This document shows positions 7,155-12,975 of a DNA stretch of 13,073 bases, piece after piece. The notes below the pieces were generated by a model. That model saw nothing but the letters and a program-made list of their open reading frames with translations. It did not search any database and was not told the DNA's origin. The DNA lies in assembly GCA_031551885.1 (NCBI GenBank), contig JAVBMX010000113.1, positions 1-13,073 on the forward strand, in the 5' to 3' direction. Origin of the DNA: Frigididesulfovibrio sp031551885. GTDB taxonomy: Bacteria; Desulfobacterota; Desulfovibrionia; Desulfovibrionales; Desulfovibrionaceae. Made by a program: the position numbers and the translations under genes. Within the stretch, counting starts at the first letter, position 1, and each line of letters starts with the position of its first letter.

Positions 7155-7182
7155 GAAAAAGAAAGGCGGTCTTGCGACCGCC
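7155..7182 (-). terminator. Terminator or attenuator between FmdB-type gene and purB
   Basis: On the minus strand ggcggtc (7182-7176 region) pairs with gaccgcc (7171-7165) around a 4-base loop, immediately followed by tttcttttt (7164-7155). This is a textbook intrinsic terminator, 10 bases past the FmdB-type stop. It is also only 40 bases before the purB start. Confidence 0.85.
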
Positions 7183-7192
7183 CGTACCTTGT

Positions 7193-7495
7193 CTAGGAAG
7201 CGGCCCGGTCGGCGCAGCCGGCCTGGGCGCACGTCCCGGAGCTACAGCTTGACGGCGCGCAGGCCGAAGCTTTTTCGGGCGAAGGCCCGGAGGCTTCGGA
7301 TTTGCCTTTGTGGGACCCGTATTCCGTCGTATACCAGCCGCCGCCCTTGAGGGCGAAGGAGGTATTGGACATGATACGCTTGGCCGCGCCCTTGCATACG
7401 GGGCAGGTGCGTTCGGTCTCGCCGTCTTCAAAATGCTTGCACCACTCTTCAAAGACCTGCTGACAGTCTTTGCAGCGGTATTCATAGATGGGCAT
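7193..7495 (-). CDS. FmdB-type zinc ribbon protein with Cys-rich tail
   Basis: This is a small protein of the FmdB regulatory family, named from a methylotroph formamidase/acetamidase regulator; its general role is poorly known. The 100-residue product opens MPIYEYRCKDC and has the paired cysteines C8/C11 and C31/C34 (CPVC), a zinc ribbon. It then has the family's usual NTSFALKGGGWYTTEYG block (residues 44-60). The tail is unusual: four more cysteines at 79, 84, 89 and 94, exactly five residues apart. ATG 7495 has a strong GGGAGGGG ribosome site 4 bases upstream. The gene is bounded by terminators on both sides (7513-7546 and 7155-7182). Homologues are common next to unrelated genes, so the neighbours say little about function. 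Confidence 0.9.
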   Translation of the reverse strand: MPIYEYRCKDCQQVFEEWCKHFEDGETERTCPVCKGAAKRIMSNTSFALKGGGWYTTEYGSHKGKSEASGPSPEKASACAPSSCSSGTCAQAGCADRAAS

Positions 7496-7512
7496 GATAC
7501 CCCTCCCAAAAC

Positions 7513-7546
7513 AAAAAAGTCCAACGACGAAGAAAAGCCTTCGTCG
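7513..7546 (-). terminator. Candidate terminator after the 36-residue gene
   Basis: cgacgaag (7525-7532) pairs with cttcgtcg (7539-7546) around a 6-base loop. On the minus strand six T (7518-7513) follow after a 6-base gap, which is longer than ideal. A second hairpin, 7563-7571 with 7587-7595, lies just upstream without a T-run. Together they separate the short basic gene from the FmdB-type gene. Confidence 0.5.
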
Positions 7547-7601
7547 GTATCCATGAAGTAGCCGGCCTCCGGCCGCTTGTCAACGACGGAGGCCGAAAGA
7601 A

Positions 7602-7712
7602 TTACGCCTTGGCCGCCGCCTTGGCTTCCTTGATGCGCTGCTTCAGGCGCTGTTCGCGCCGCTGACGCCTGCGGTCCAGTTCTTTTTTCCGCTCGATTTT
7701 CTTGTGAGCCAT
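7602..7712 (-). CDS. 36-residue highly basic small protein
   Basis: The reading frame from ATG 7712 to TAA 7602 encodes MAHKKIERKKELDRRRQRRE and a second half of the same character ending in IKEAKAAAKA. More than 40 percent of its residues are Lys or Arg, with Glu and Gln spaced to form one long amphipathic helix. AGGAG stands 8 bases before the ATG, a strong ribosome site, and a hairpin lies downstream, so translation is likely. Its size and composition suggest a nucleic-acid or ribosome-binding peptide; that is inference. I have an impression of short uncharacterised proteins beginning with IERKKELDRRRQRR-like sequence in other bacteria, but cannot confirm a family. There is no signal peptide and no cysteine. 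Confidence 0.75.
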   Translation of the reverse strand: MAHKKIERKKELDRRRQRREQRLKQRIKEAKAAAKA

Positions 7713-7748
7713 GGAAGCTTCTCCTTAACGATATTTCAACAGCGCATG

Positions 7749-7777
7749 CCTGTACCTCGAATGAGGCGCTTTGTAAA
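7749..7777 (-). promoter_or_regulatory. Candidate sigma-70 promoter for the 36-residue gene
   Basis: On the minus strand TTTACA (7777-7772) and TACAGG (7754-7749) are separated by 17 bases, ending 37 bases before the ATG. The -35 is good and the -10 is weak. It is proposed from spacing alone. Confidence 0.3.
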
Positions 7778-7796
7778 GGATGCTGTTTGGTCTCCT

Positions 7797-8119
7797 GGCC
7801 TCACGCATTGTCCGATATCCTTGCGTGCGAGGCTTCATTTGCGGTAAGCCGGGGATAATCCGCAGTGAAGCATGGTCGAGGCGACTCTCTGAAGATGGAG
7901 TCGGAGCCTTGGGAACGCGTTAAGAGAGTAAGCACATAGGGAGTGGGTGTCTGCCGAACCCTTGTCGGCCGTCGGGCAGGAACGGCGAAACACCCTGTGA
8001 TTGCTGCGGGACGGCAGGCTCATGGCCAAAGAAGTGTTTATTCCTTGATTACGGCGCGCGTAACCGGTGCGTCATAAAAAAGGGCCGCCCCACAACGGAG
8101 CGGCCCTTTTGTTTGTTCT
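7797..8119 (+). ncRNA. Structured intergenic region, unidentified RNA candidate
   Basis: About 350 bases between the 36-residue gene and the TerC-family gene hold no credible coding frame but a chain of stems. They are: 7798-7807 with 7822-7833 (10 pairs, 2-base bulge); 7832-7844 with 7860-7871 (gcttca/tgaagc plus tgcgg/ccgca); 7879-7887 with 7898-7909 (aggc and gactc, 3-base bulge); and 7945-7950 with 7990-7995 (gggtgt/acaccc) enclosing ctgcc/ggcag (7951-7955 with 7975-7979). A strong terminator at 8076-8119 closes it on the plus strand. It does not match what I know of tmRNA, RNase P RNA, SRP RNA or E. coli 6S RNA. The terminator works in both directions, so a minus-strand leader RNA of the 36-residue gene is the main alternative. 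Confidence 0.35.
8076..8119. terminator. Bidirectional intrinsic terminator
   Basis: aaaagggccgc (8078-8088) pairs perfectly with gcggccctttt (8100-8110), 11 bp with an 11-base loop. T-tracts follow on both strands: ttttgtttgtt on the plus strand, and tttttt (8081-8076) on the minus strand. It ends the TerC-family gene, whose stop is at 8121, and any plus-strand RNA from 7797 onward. Confidence 0.9.
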
Positions 8120-8120
8120 T

Positions 8121-9107
8121 TTACTGTTCGCCCGGAGGGCATTCCTTTTGCGGGAAGATGTACGAGCCGATCACCCCGGCGGCGAGCAGGCCGAGCACGA
8201 TGACCAGGTTCATCTCCGCCGGAATGTGGAAGGCGTCGAACACGCCCAGAAGCATTTTCACGCCGATGAACACCAGGATGGCGATGACGGCTTTTTCCAG
8301 GTGATGCAGGAAGCGGTTGGCCGCCGCCAGCAGGAAATACAAAGACCGCAGGCCGAGGATGGCGAAAATGTTCGAGGTGTAAACCAGGAATGTCTGGGTG
8401 GACACATCGAGAGGTTGCTTCAGGCCCGCGAAAATGGAGAAGATGGCGGGCACGCTGTCGAAGGCGAACATCACGTCGGCGATTTCAACGGTCACCAGGC
8501 ACAGGAGCAGGGGCGTGGCGCAGAGCGTGCCGCCCTGGCGGGTGAAAAAGTTGTGCCCGTCCAACTGCGGGTAAACCGGCAGAAAACGCCGGGTCATGCG
8601 CACCGACCAGTGGTTGCTGTAATCCTCCATGGCCTCGCAGTCTTTGCGGCTTTCCTGCCACATCTTCCAGGCCGTCCAGAGGACGAACAGGCCGAAGGCC
8701 GTGAGCGCCCACGGGCCGAACAGGGCGATGACCGAGGCCCCCAGGCCGACGAAGATCATCCGCATGACCACCGCGCCGAGGATGCCGTAGTACAGAACCC
8801 GATGCTGGAACTCCGGCTTGATGGCGAAAGACGAGAAGATGGCGATGAACACGAACAGGTTGTCCACGGACAGGCTTTTTTCCAGAAAATAGCCGGTCAA
8901 GAAGAGCATCCCCTGATCTTTGCCGTGGGAGTAAGTAATGTATCCGGCAAAAGCGACGGAGAGAGCGATCCAGAAAATGGACCACATTGTGGCGTCGCGC
9001 AACGAAACCGGTTTATCCTGTTTATGGGCGAACAGGTCGATCAGCAGGGCGGCCACGACCAAACCGACGAACAGCAGTCCTTCCGCGAGGGAATAATCTC
9101 CAAACAT
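8121..9107 (-). CDS. TerC/Alx-family integral membrane protein
   Basis: TerC/Alx proteins are inner-membrane transporters; Alx and related members export manganese or help metallate exported proteins, and others go with tellurite resistance. The 328-residue product has about eight or nine membrane spans and the family's acidic intramembrane motifs: EKSLSVDNLFVF (76-87), EIADVMFAFDSVPA (208-221) and SNIFAILGLRSLYF (245-258). The length fits E. coli Alx (about 320). I chose ATG 9107, with AAGGA about 7 bases upstream; the frame is open 75 codons further but that stretch is basic, unrelated, and covers the promoter and the neighbouring terminator region. Many relatives sit behind a manganese-sensing yybP-ykoY riboswitch; I see no such element in the roughly 40-base leader. 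The loop 150-195 between spans is long and charged. Confidence 0.92.
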   Translation of the reverse strand: MFGDYSLAEGLLFVGLVVAALLIDLFAHKQDKPVSLRDATMWSIFWIALSVAFAGYITYSHGKDQGMLFLTGYFLEKSLSVDNLFVFIAIFSSFAIKPEFQHRVLYYGILGAVVMRMIFVGLGASVIALFGPWALTAFGLFVLWTAWKMWQESRKDCEAMEDYSNHWSVRMTRRFLPVYPQLDGHNFFTRQGGTLCATPLLLCLVTVEIADVMFAFDSVPAIFSIFAGLKQPLDVSTQTFLVYTSNIFAILGLRSLYFLLAAANRFLHHLEKAVIAILVFIGVKMLLGVFDAFHIPAEMNLVIVLGLLAAGVIGSYIFPQKECPPGEQ

Positions 9108-9152
9108 CAAAGATCCTTCAGCGTAATGCGGTAGAGGTGCAAAGGTCCCGCC

Positions 9153-9181
9153 TATATACATAAGGAAGTGGAAAGGTTCAA
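9153..9181 (-). promoter_or_regulatory. Sigma-70 promoter of the TerC-family gene
   Basis: On the minus strand TTGAAC (9181-9176) and TATATA (9158-9153) have the ideal 17-base spacing, and the -10 ends 45 bases before ATG 9107. This AT-rich patch stands out in G+C-rich DNA. Confidence 0.6.
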
Positions 9182-9294
9182 GCACGGCCGAAGATTTTTT
9201 CTTGCGGCGGCTTCGGCGCGTCCCTTGGCCGGAAGTTCGCGCCCGGCTTCCTTTCCGTGTTCGAAGCCTCACGCGGATCGCGGCGGAACGGGTT

Positions 9295-9325
9295 AAAAAA
9301 GCCCCCGGCGATGTGCCGGGGGCTT
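9295..9325 (-). terminator. Intrinsic terminator of the lipoprotein gene
   Basis: aagcccccggc (9299-9309) pairs perfectly with gccgggggctt (9315-9325) around a 5-base loop, and six T follow on the minus strand (9300-9295). It begins 13 bases after the lipoprotein stop. Confidence 0.92.
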
Positions 9326-9338
9326 GCCGCAAAAGCTC

Positions 9339-10040
9339 TTATCGGGCGGTGGCGCGAACGGAGTCCACAAATTCTTTCAATTGCCCGTCGTTGCCGGGTA
9401 TGGCCGGGTCGGTCAGGGTCTTCACGCCGATGCCCTTGCCGCTTTCAAGATACATGGTGATGTCGTAAATTTTCAGTCTCCCGCCCGGGCGTTTGGCGTC
9501 ACCCAGATTGGTGAGGGTCAACCTGCCGTCTTTTTCACCTTTGATCAGCTCCCAGCTGAGCAGGTTGCTTTCGGCCTTCGCTTGGCGGGCCTGCTCTTTA
9601 TCGCGTTTGAGGAAGTTCTGCGCGACCTGTTGCAGGCCTTCGGGCGTTGCGCTCTGGAGCTCCCGCCGGGGGAACACGTCTCTATCCGCGTCCACCAGGA
9701 AGATGGCGGCGATGCCGTTCTTGCCTTCCGGCGTATCGGCGGGGCGATGCAGGGTGACCAGGGGCACCCGCTCACCGGCCGCGACGCGCTGCTCGAGCAC
9801 GGCGGGCGTGGCTTGATCGGGCGAAATCATACTGTCGATTTTCCAGCCTTCGGGGACGCGGAATGAAACGCCGTAGGCGAGTTTGATCGCATTGGGATCT
9901 TCGGCCGGTTTTTCGGCCCGGGGCTTTTCTTTCGTTTTTTCGGGCTTGGCGGAACCGCCGCCGCAGGCGGCCAGGGCCAGAACAAGCATCAGAGGGACCA
10001 CCCGCAGGCAAACGCGGGAGATGAGTCGGAAATTGTTCAT
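9339..10040 (-). CDS. Lipoprotein of unknown function
   Basis: The 233-residue product begins with a lipoprotein signal peptide: basic start MNNFRLISR, hydrophobic core VVPLMLVLALAA, and lipobox LAAC with the lipid-bearing cysteine at 26. Glycines follow, so retention by an Asp+2 signal is not indicated and outer-membrane sorting is plausible. A charged Lys/Glu/Pro linker (about 31-48) then leads to a domain of about 180 residues starting near IKLAYGVSFRVPEGWKI. The opening phrase, a hydrophobic strand then VPEGWK, resembles periplasmic domains that bind or pack against other envelope proteins, but I recognise no named family. I chose ATG 10040 because AAGGAG stands 8 bases upstream and the signal peptide then starts properly; longer frames add an implausible leader. 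It is monocistronic, closed by the terminator at 9295-9325. Confidence 0.85.
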   Translation of the reverse strand: MNNFRLISRVCLRVVPLMLVLALAACGGGSAKPEKTKEKPRAEKPAEDPNAIKLAYGVSFRVPEGWKIDSMISPDQATPAVLEQRVAAGERVPLVTLHRPADTPEGKNGIAAIFLVDADRDVFPRRELQSATPEGLQQVAQNFLKRDKEQARQAKAESNLLSWELIKGEKDGRLTLTNLGDAKRPGGRLKIYDITMYLESGKGIGVKTLTDPAIPGNDGQLKEFVDSVRATAR

Positions 10041-10114
10041 GCGCGAGACTCCTTTCATGAAAAAAGATGGGCTGCTGGAACATTTTGACTTTTTCATAAA
10101 GTTAAAATGCTCGG

Positions 10115-10162
10115 CGGGCGCGTAAGCGGCCGTCCGCTTGCGGGCCCGTTTTTAATGTTTTT
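10115..10162 (+). terminator. Strong plus-strand terminator with no matching gene
   Basis: Bases 10115-10129 pair with 10134-10148: 15 positions with one mismatch and one G-U pair, loop ccgt. They are followed by ttttt aatg ttttt on the plus strand. No plus-strand gene precedes it; the DNA to the left is the antisense side of the lipoprotein gene. It may end an antisense or small RNA. Confidence 0.7.
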
Positions 10163-10201
10163 CAGTGATATGTTTTTCGGTAGTTTCAAAGTGAAATTAC
10201 C
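10155..10201. repeat. Direct repeat plus inverted repeat, AT-rich
   Basis: atgtttttcag (10155-10165) and atgtttttcgg (10170-10180) are direct copies differing at one base, 15 bases apart. Overlapping the second copy, ggtagtttca (10179-10188) pairs with tgaaattacc (10192-10201), one G-U pair, 3-base loop. The cluster lies 115 to 160 bases upstream of the lipoprotein gene and could be an operator; that is inference. Confidence 0.5.
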
Positions 10202-10411
10202 CTAAAGTCTAGTCGCTTCCCCGTATTCTGGCAAGCCTTGATTTTCGCGGTGTTGCCGGACTTGGGAAGGAAGCGCCCAATGGTTTGGGACCCGTCGGTA
10301 CTCTGTCCTTTTGCCCTCCGGCCGCGTCAGGTTTCACCCGTGGTTTCGCTCGAATGCCGTAAGAGCACAGCAGGCTCATCTTCCCAGCCGGAGAGCAACA
10401 ATCCTATAACG

Positions 10412-12028
10412 TCAACAGGCGCTGGACGGAGAGGAATCCTTGTCGGCGCGAGTTTCCCAGAGCCGGCGGATCTCCTCCAAACGGGCCGCATTGCCTTGCT
10501 CGGCCCGCGTTTTCAGTTCCGTCGCCAAACGGGCCGCCGCCTTTTTGAGAGCTTTGGGCGAGCCGGTGTTGTCCACCACAAGATCGCAGGCGCGGAGCTT
10601 CTCCGCCTCGGGCCATTGCCACGACTCCACGGCATCGGCCAGGGTCTCGTCCCAGCCGTTCCTTTGGATCAGCAACTCGCGGCGCAAGGCAAAGGGACGC
10701 CCCACGCCCACGGTCAGGGGCGGGTCGGCCGCTTTCTGGTATCCGGCTTCAAAATACAGGGGAATCTCGGCCACGGCGGCCGGAGCTTCCCGGTGCCCGG
10801 CCCAGAACTCCTCGACCTCGCGGCGGACCAGGGGGTGGATCAGGCCCTCCACCTCGCGGCGGGTACGCGGGTCTTCACGCATGGCTTCAGCCAGGGCTTT
10901 TTTGTCCACGGCTCCGTGGGGATCGGGCACAAAGCGCCCGCCGAAGCGCGAACGCAGGGCCAAATGCCCGGCGTTGCCCGGCTTGTACAGATCGGCCACC
11001 AGGGCGTCCGCGCCGACAACAGGCAGGCCGAGCTCACCCAACAAGCGCAACAAGGTGGATTTACCGCTGCCGGGCGAACCGGTCAGGGCCACCCGCAACG
11101 GCTTGGCCGTCAGCTTGTGCAGGCACTCGAGGAAGTCGTCGGGCGGCGGGCAGGTGAAGCGCATTTCCCGTTCCGTGAAAGGATGCCGGAAGGCCAAACG
11201 ATGGGCGTGGAGCATCTGGCGCGGGGCGTCTGTGGCGCTGCCGCCATATAAAACGTCGCCGAGAATCGGGTGCCCGATGTGGGCCATGTGGACCCGGATC
11301 TGGTGGGTGCGGCCGGTGAAGATGCGCACGGCCTGCACGGAAAAATATCCCGCCGGATCGGCGTACAGGGTGCGGCGCAGGCTCTTTGCCGGTCTGCCCG
11401 CGGCCAGCACGGCCATTTTCACCTTGTTGCGCGGGTCGCGGCCCATGAAGGTTTCGATGCGCTGCTCATCCGTGTCCGGAACGCCCCGAACCAGGGCGAG
11501 GTATTCCTTGAACACTTCGTGCTCGGCAAACAACGCGACCAGGGCTTGGCGGCTTTTTTCGGACAAGGCGGCCACCAGAAGCCCGCTGGTATCTTTATCC
11601 AGCCGATGGACGATGCCCGGCCGAAAGCCCTCCATGGCGGCAAGTTCGGGAAAATGCGCCACCAGCCGGTGGGCCAGGGTGCCGCTCGGGCGGTTGGGGC
11701 AGGGGTGCACGGTGAGCCCGGCGGGTTTATCCAGCACCGTAAGGTATTTGTCCCGGTAGAGCACGGTCAGGTCCCCGGCCTCCGGCTCAAGGCGCGAGGG
11801 TTCCACCTCCCGCTCCAGGCCGATCGTGTCGCCCGAGCGTACGGCGGTTTTGGGCGACGTGCAGGGGACAGTGTTGAGTCGGACGCGGCCTTCGCGGATC
11901 AACTCTTTGATTTTTTCGCGCGAAAGGCCTTCCTCCTTCAGGCGGGCGGCCAAAAAGGCATCCAGGCGGGAGCCGGAGTCGGCGTTTTCAACGACGACGT
12001 CGTGGTGGAAGGTTTCGGGAAGACTCAT
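10412..12028 (-). CDS. coaE: Fusion: RluD-type pseudouridine synthase + dephospho-CoA kinase
   Basis: One unbroken 538-residue frame joins two enzymes. Residues about 10-75 form an S4 RNA-binding domain (SRLDAFLAARL, LIREGRVRLN). Residues about 85-300 form a RluA/RluD-family pseudouridine synthase with HRLDKDTSGLLV, whose aspartate (about 144) is the catalytic residue, and RIFTGRTHQIRVHMAHIGHPILGD; such enzymes modify 23S rRNA uridines. Residues about 310-510 form CoaE, which phosphorylates dephospho-CoA in the last step of CoA synthesis: P-loop ALTGSPGSGKST (about 314-325), GAD, IHPLVRREV, IPLYFEAG and DLVVDNTG. Both halves keep their key residues, so both are probably active. The start at ATG 12028 gives the usual RluD-type N-terminus; ATG 12055 adds nine residues and neither has a strong ribosome site. 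The C-terminal 30 residues are a basic extension. The gene is divergent from upp. Confidence 0.93.
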   Translation of the reverse strand: MSLPETFHHDVVVENADSGSRLDAFLAARLKEEGLSREKIKELIREGRVRLNTVPCTSPKTAVRSGDTIGLEREVEPSRLEPEAGDLTVLYRDKYLTVLDKPAGLTVHPCPNRPSGTLAHRLVAHFPELAAMEGFRPGIVHRLDKDTSGLLVAALSEKSRQALVALFAEHEVFKEYLALVRGVPDTDEQRIETFMGRDPRNKVKMAVLAAGRPAKSLRRTLYADPAGYFSVQAVRIFTGRTHQIRVHMAHIGHPILGDVLYGGSATDAPRQMLHAHRLAFRHPFTEREMRFTCPPPDDFLECLHKLTAKPLRVALTGSPGSGKSTLLRLLGELGLPVVGADALVADLYKPGNAGHLALRSRFGGRFVPDPHGAVDKKALAEAMREDPRTRREVEGLIHPLVRREVEEFWAGHREAPAAVAEIPLYFEAGYQKAADPPLTVGVGRPFALRRELLIQRNGWDETLADAVESWQWPEAEKLRACDLVVDNTGSPKALKKAAARLATELKTRAEQGNAARLEEIRRLWETRADKDSSPSSAC

Positions 12029-12069
12029 GAAAATATCGTTCCGACAAGGTATCATTAACAGGGGTATAC

Positions 12070-12098
12070 TTGACCGGGAGGCGGGCTCACTTTACAAA
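12070..12098 (+). promoter_or_regulatory. Candidate upp promoter
   Basis: TTGACC (12070-12075) and TACAAA (12093-12098) are separated by 17 bases on the plus strand. This would give upp a leader of about 150 bases. The leader holds the sequence attcaaattgaat (12199-12211), a small dyad, and a run of seven T at 12220-12226, but no convincing attenuator. Confidence 0.4.
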
Positions 12099-12118
12099 AG
12101 GGACGGGGCGCGGGTCAA
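12089..12118 (-). promoter_or_regulatory. Candidate promoter of the RluD-CoaE fusion gene
   Basis: On the minus strand TTGACC (12118-12113) and TAAAGT (12094-12089) are separated by 18 bases, about 60 bases before ATG 12028. It overlaps the candidate upp promoter on the other strand, so only one polymerase could bind at a time. Confidence 0.4.
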
Positions 12119-12257
12119 TGCCCCAAGATTTTCGGCGAGGGGTCGGTTTGCCGTGATGTGGCGTCGGACTGTACGTGCCGGAGTCGAACAACCCCGTCAT
12201 TCAAATTGAATCCCACCCGTTTTTTTCCGTCTCACCGTTCTTCACAGGAGTACCCTG

Positions 12258-12884
12258 ATGCCGTTGCATATCGTCGAACATCCTCTGGTCAAGCATAAAC
12301 TGGGCATTCTGCGCCGCCACGACATTCCGGTGCGGGAATTCCGCGCCGTGTCCAACGAAATTTGCCGGCTTCTGACCTACGAAGCCACGAAGGGGCTCGA
12401 GACGGAGAAGATCACCGTGCAGGGTTGGGCGGGCCCGGTGGAAGCGCACCGCATCAAGGGAAAAAAGATCACTGCGGTGCCCATTCTGCGCGCCGGCCTG
12501 GGCATGCTCGACGGATTCCTGGATATGATCCCCGGAGCCAAGGTCGGCGTGGTGGGCATGTTCCGCAATGAAGACACCCTTGAGCCGGTGCGGTATTATG
12601 TCAAGCTCGCCAAAGACATGAAGCACCGCATGGCCGTGGTTCTCGACCCCATGCTGGCCACCGGCGGCACCCTTGTGGCCACCATCGACCTGCTCAAAGA
12701 AGCCGGCTGCAAGAAAGTCGTCGGGCTTTTCCTTGTCGCGGCCCCGGAAGGCGTGGAGCGCGTTCTGAAAGCCCATCCCGATATCGACATTTACGCCGCC
12801 GCCCTGGACCAGAAGCTGAACTCCCAAGGTTACATCCTTCCCGGTCTCGGCGACGCCGGCGACAAGATTTTCGGGACGAAGTAA
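12258..12884 (+). CDS. upp: Uracil phosphoribosyltransferase
   Basis: Upp salvages uracil with PRPP to give UMP in the cytoplasm. The 208 residues equal the E. coli length. The sequence opens VEHPLVKHKLGILRR, has the PRPP site VLDPMLATGGTL (about 129-140), and ends with the uracil-binding block YILPGLGDAGDKIFGT (about 192-207). The start at ATG 12258 has AGGAG 7 bases upstream. In many bacteria upp is followed by the uracil permease gene uraA; here an IS1595-family element begins about 50 bases downstream, so any such partner has been separated or lies beyond the element. Together with PyrE and PyrR it makes three phosphoribosyltransferases in one window. Confidence 0.97.
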   Translation: MPLHIVEHPLVKHKLGILRRHDIPVREFRAVSNEICRLLTYEATKGLETEKITVQGWAGPVEAHRIKGKKITAVPILRAGLGMLDGFLDMIPGAKVGVVGMFRNEDTLEPVRYYVKLAKDMKHRMAVVLDPMLATGGTLVATIDLLKEAGCKKVVGLFLVAAPEGVERVLKAHPDIDIYAAALDQKLNSQGYILPGLGDAGDKIFGTK

Positions 12885-12912
12885 AGAGAGAGGGAGAAAG
12901 GCAGGCGGGGGG

Positions 12913-12930
12913 AAGGGGGAACCCTTTTTT
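12913..12930 (+). terminator. Short terminator after upp
   Basis: aaggg (12913-12917) pairs with ccctt (12922-12926) around ggaa, running into six T (12925-12930). The stem is only 5 bp, but its position 28 bases after the upp stop and the T-run support a modest terminator. The upstream bases are a purine-rich tract. Confidence 0.5.
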
Positions 12931-12939
12931 GTAAAGGCT

Positions 12940-12971
12940 CTAGACCATCAGGATAGCACCTGATAGGCTAG
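12940..12971 (+). promoter_or_regulatory. Hairpin covering the transposase ribosome site
   Basis: atcagg (12947-12952) pairs with cctgat (12959-12964). The stem extends outward through cc/gg and ctag/ctag past single bulges, giving 12 pairs in all. It ends 4 bases before ATG 12976, and the only purine-rich ribosome-site-like bases (agg, 12965-12967) lie inside it. Read-through mRNA from upp would fold this and block translation, a known way for insertion sequences to limit activation by outside promoters. Confidence 0.45.
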
Positions 12972-12975
12972 AAAA

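Larger units (their letters stand above)
10041..10411. other. 371-base intergenic region without a gene
   Basis: This gap between the lipoprotein start and the end of the pseudouridine synthase/CoaE gene has no supported coding frame. It holds the plus-strand terminator at 10115-10162, an AT-rich repeat cluster at 10155-10201, and 210 bases (10202-10411) in which I see nothing definite. No clear terminator for the fusion gene was found. A lipoprotein promoter is expected on the minus strand in the AT-rich part, but no hexamer pair is convincing. Confidence 0.6.

Noticed and set aside
7111..7554. A 147-codon minus-strand frame overlapping the zinc-ribbon gene
   Set aside because: It is out of frame with the well-supported FmdB-type protein, has no ribosome site and crosses the terminator.
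8067..9134. A 355-codon plus-strand frame, His/Glu/Asp-rich
   Set aside because: It is the antisense shadow of the TerC-family gene; the acidic and histidine-rich composition comes from reverse-complemented hydrophobic codons.
9108..9152. A manganese-sensing yybP-ykoY riboswitch upstream of the TerC-family gene
   Set aside because: Expected from relatives, but the leader after the proposed promoter is only about 40 bases and shows no matching structure.
9108..9332. In-frame 75-codon N-terminal extension of the TerC-family protein
   Set aside because: It would pass through a good promoter and is basic and unlike the family; ATG 9107 has a ribosome site and a natural start for the first membrane span.
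12177..12197. tRNA-like TPsiC segment (ggagtcgaac on the plus strand) as a decayed tRNA or attachment site
   Set aside because: Only about 10 bases resemble a T-arm; no acceptor, D-arm or anticodon arm can be built around it.
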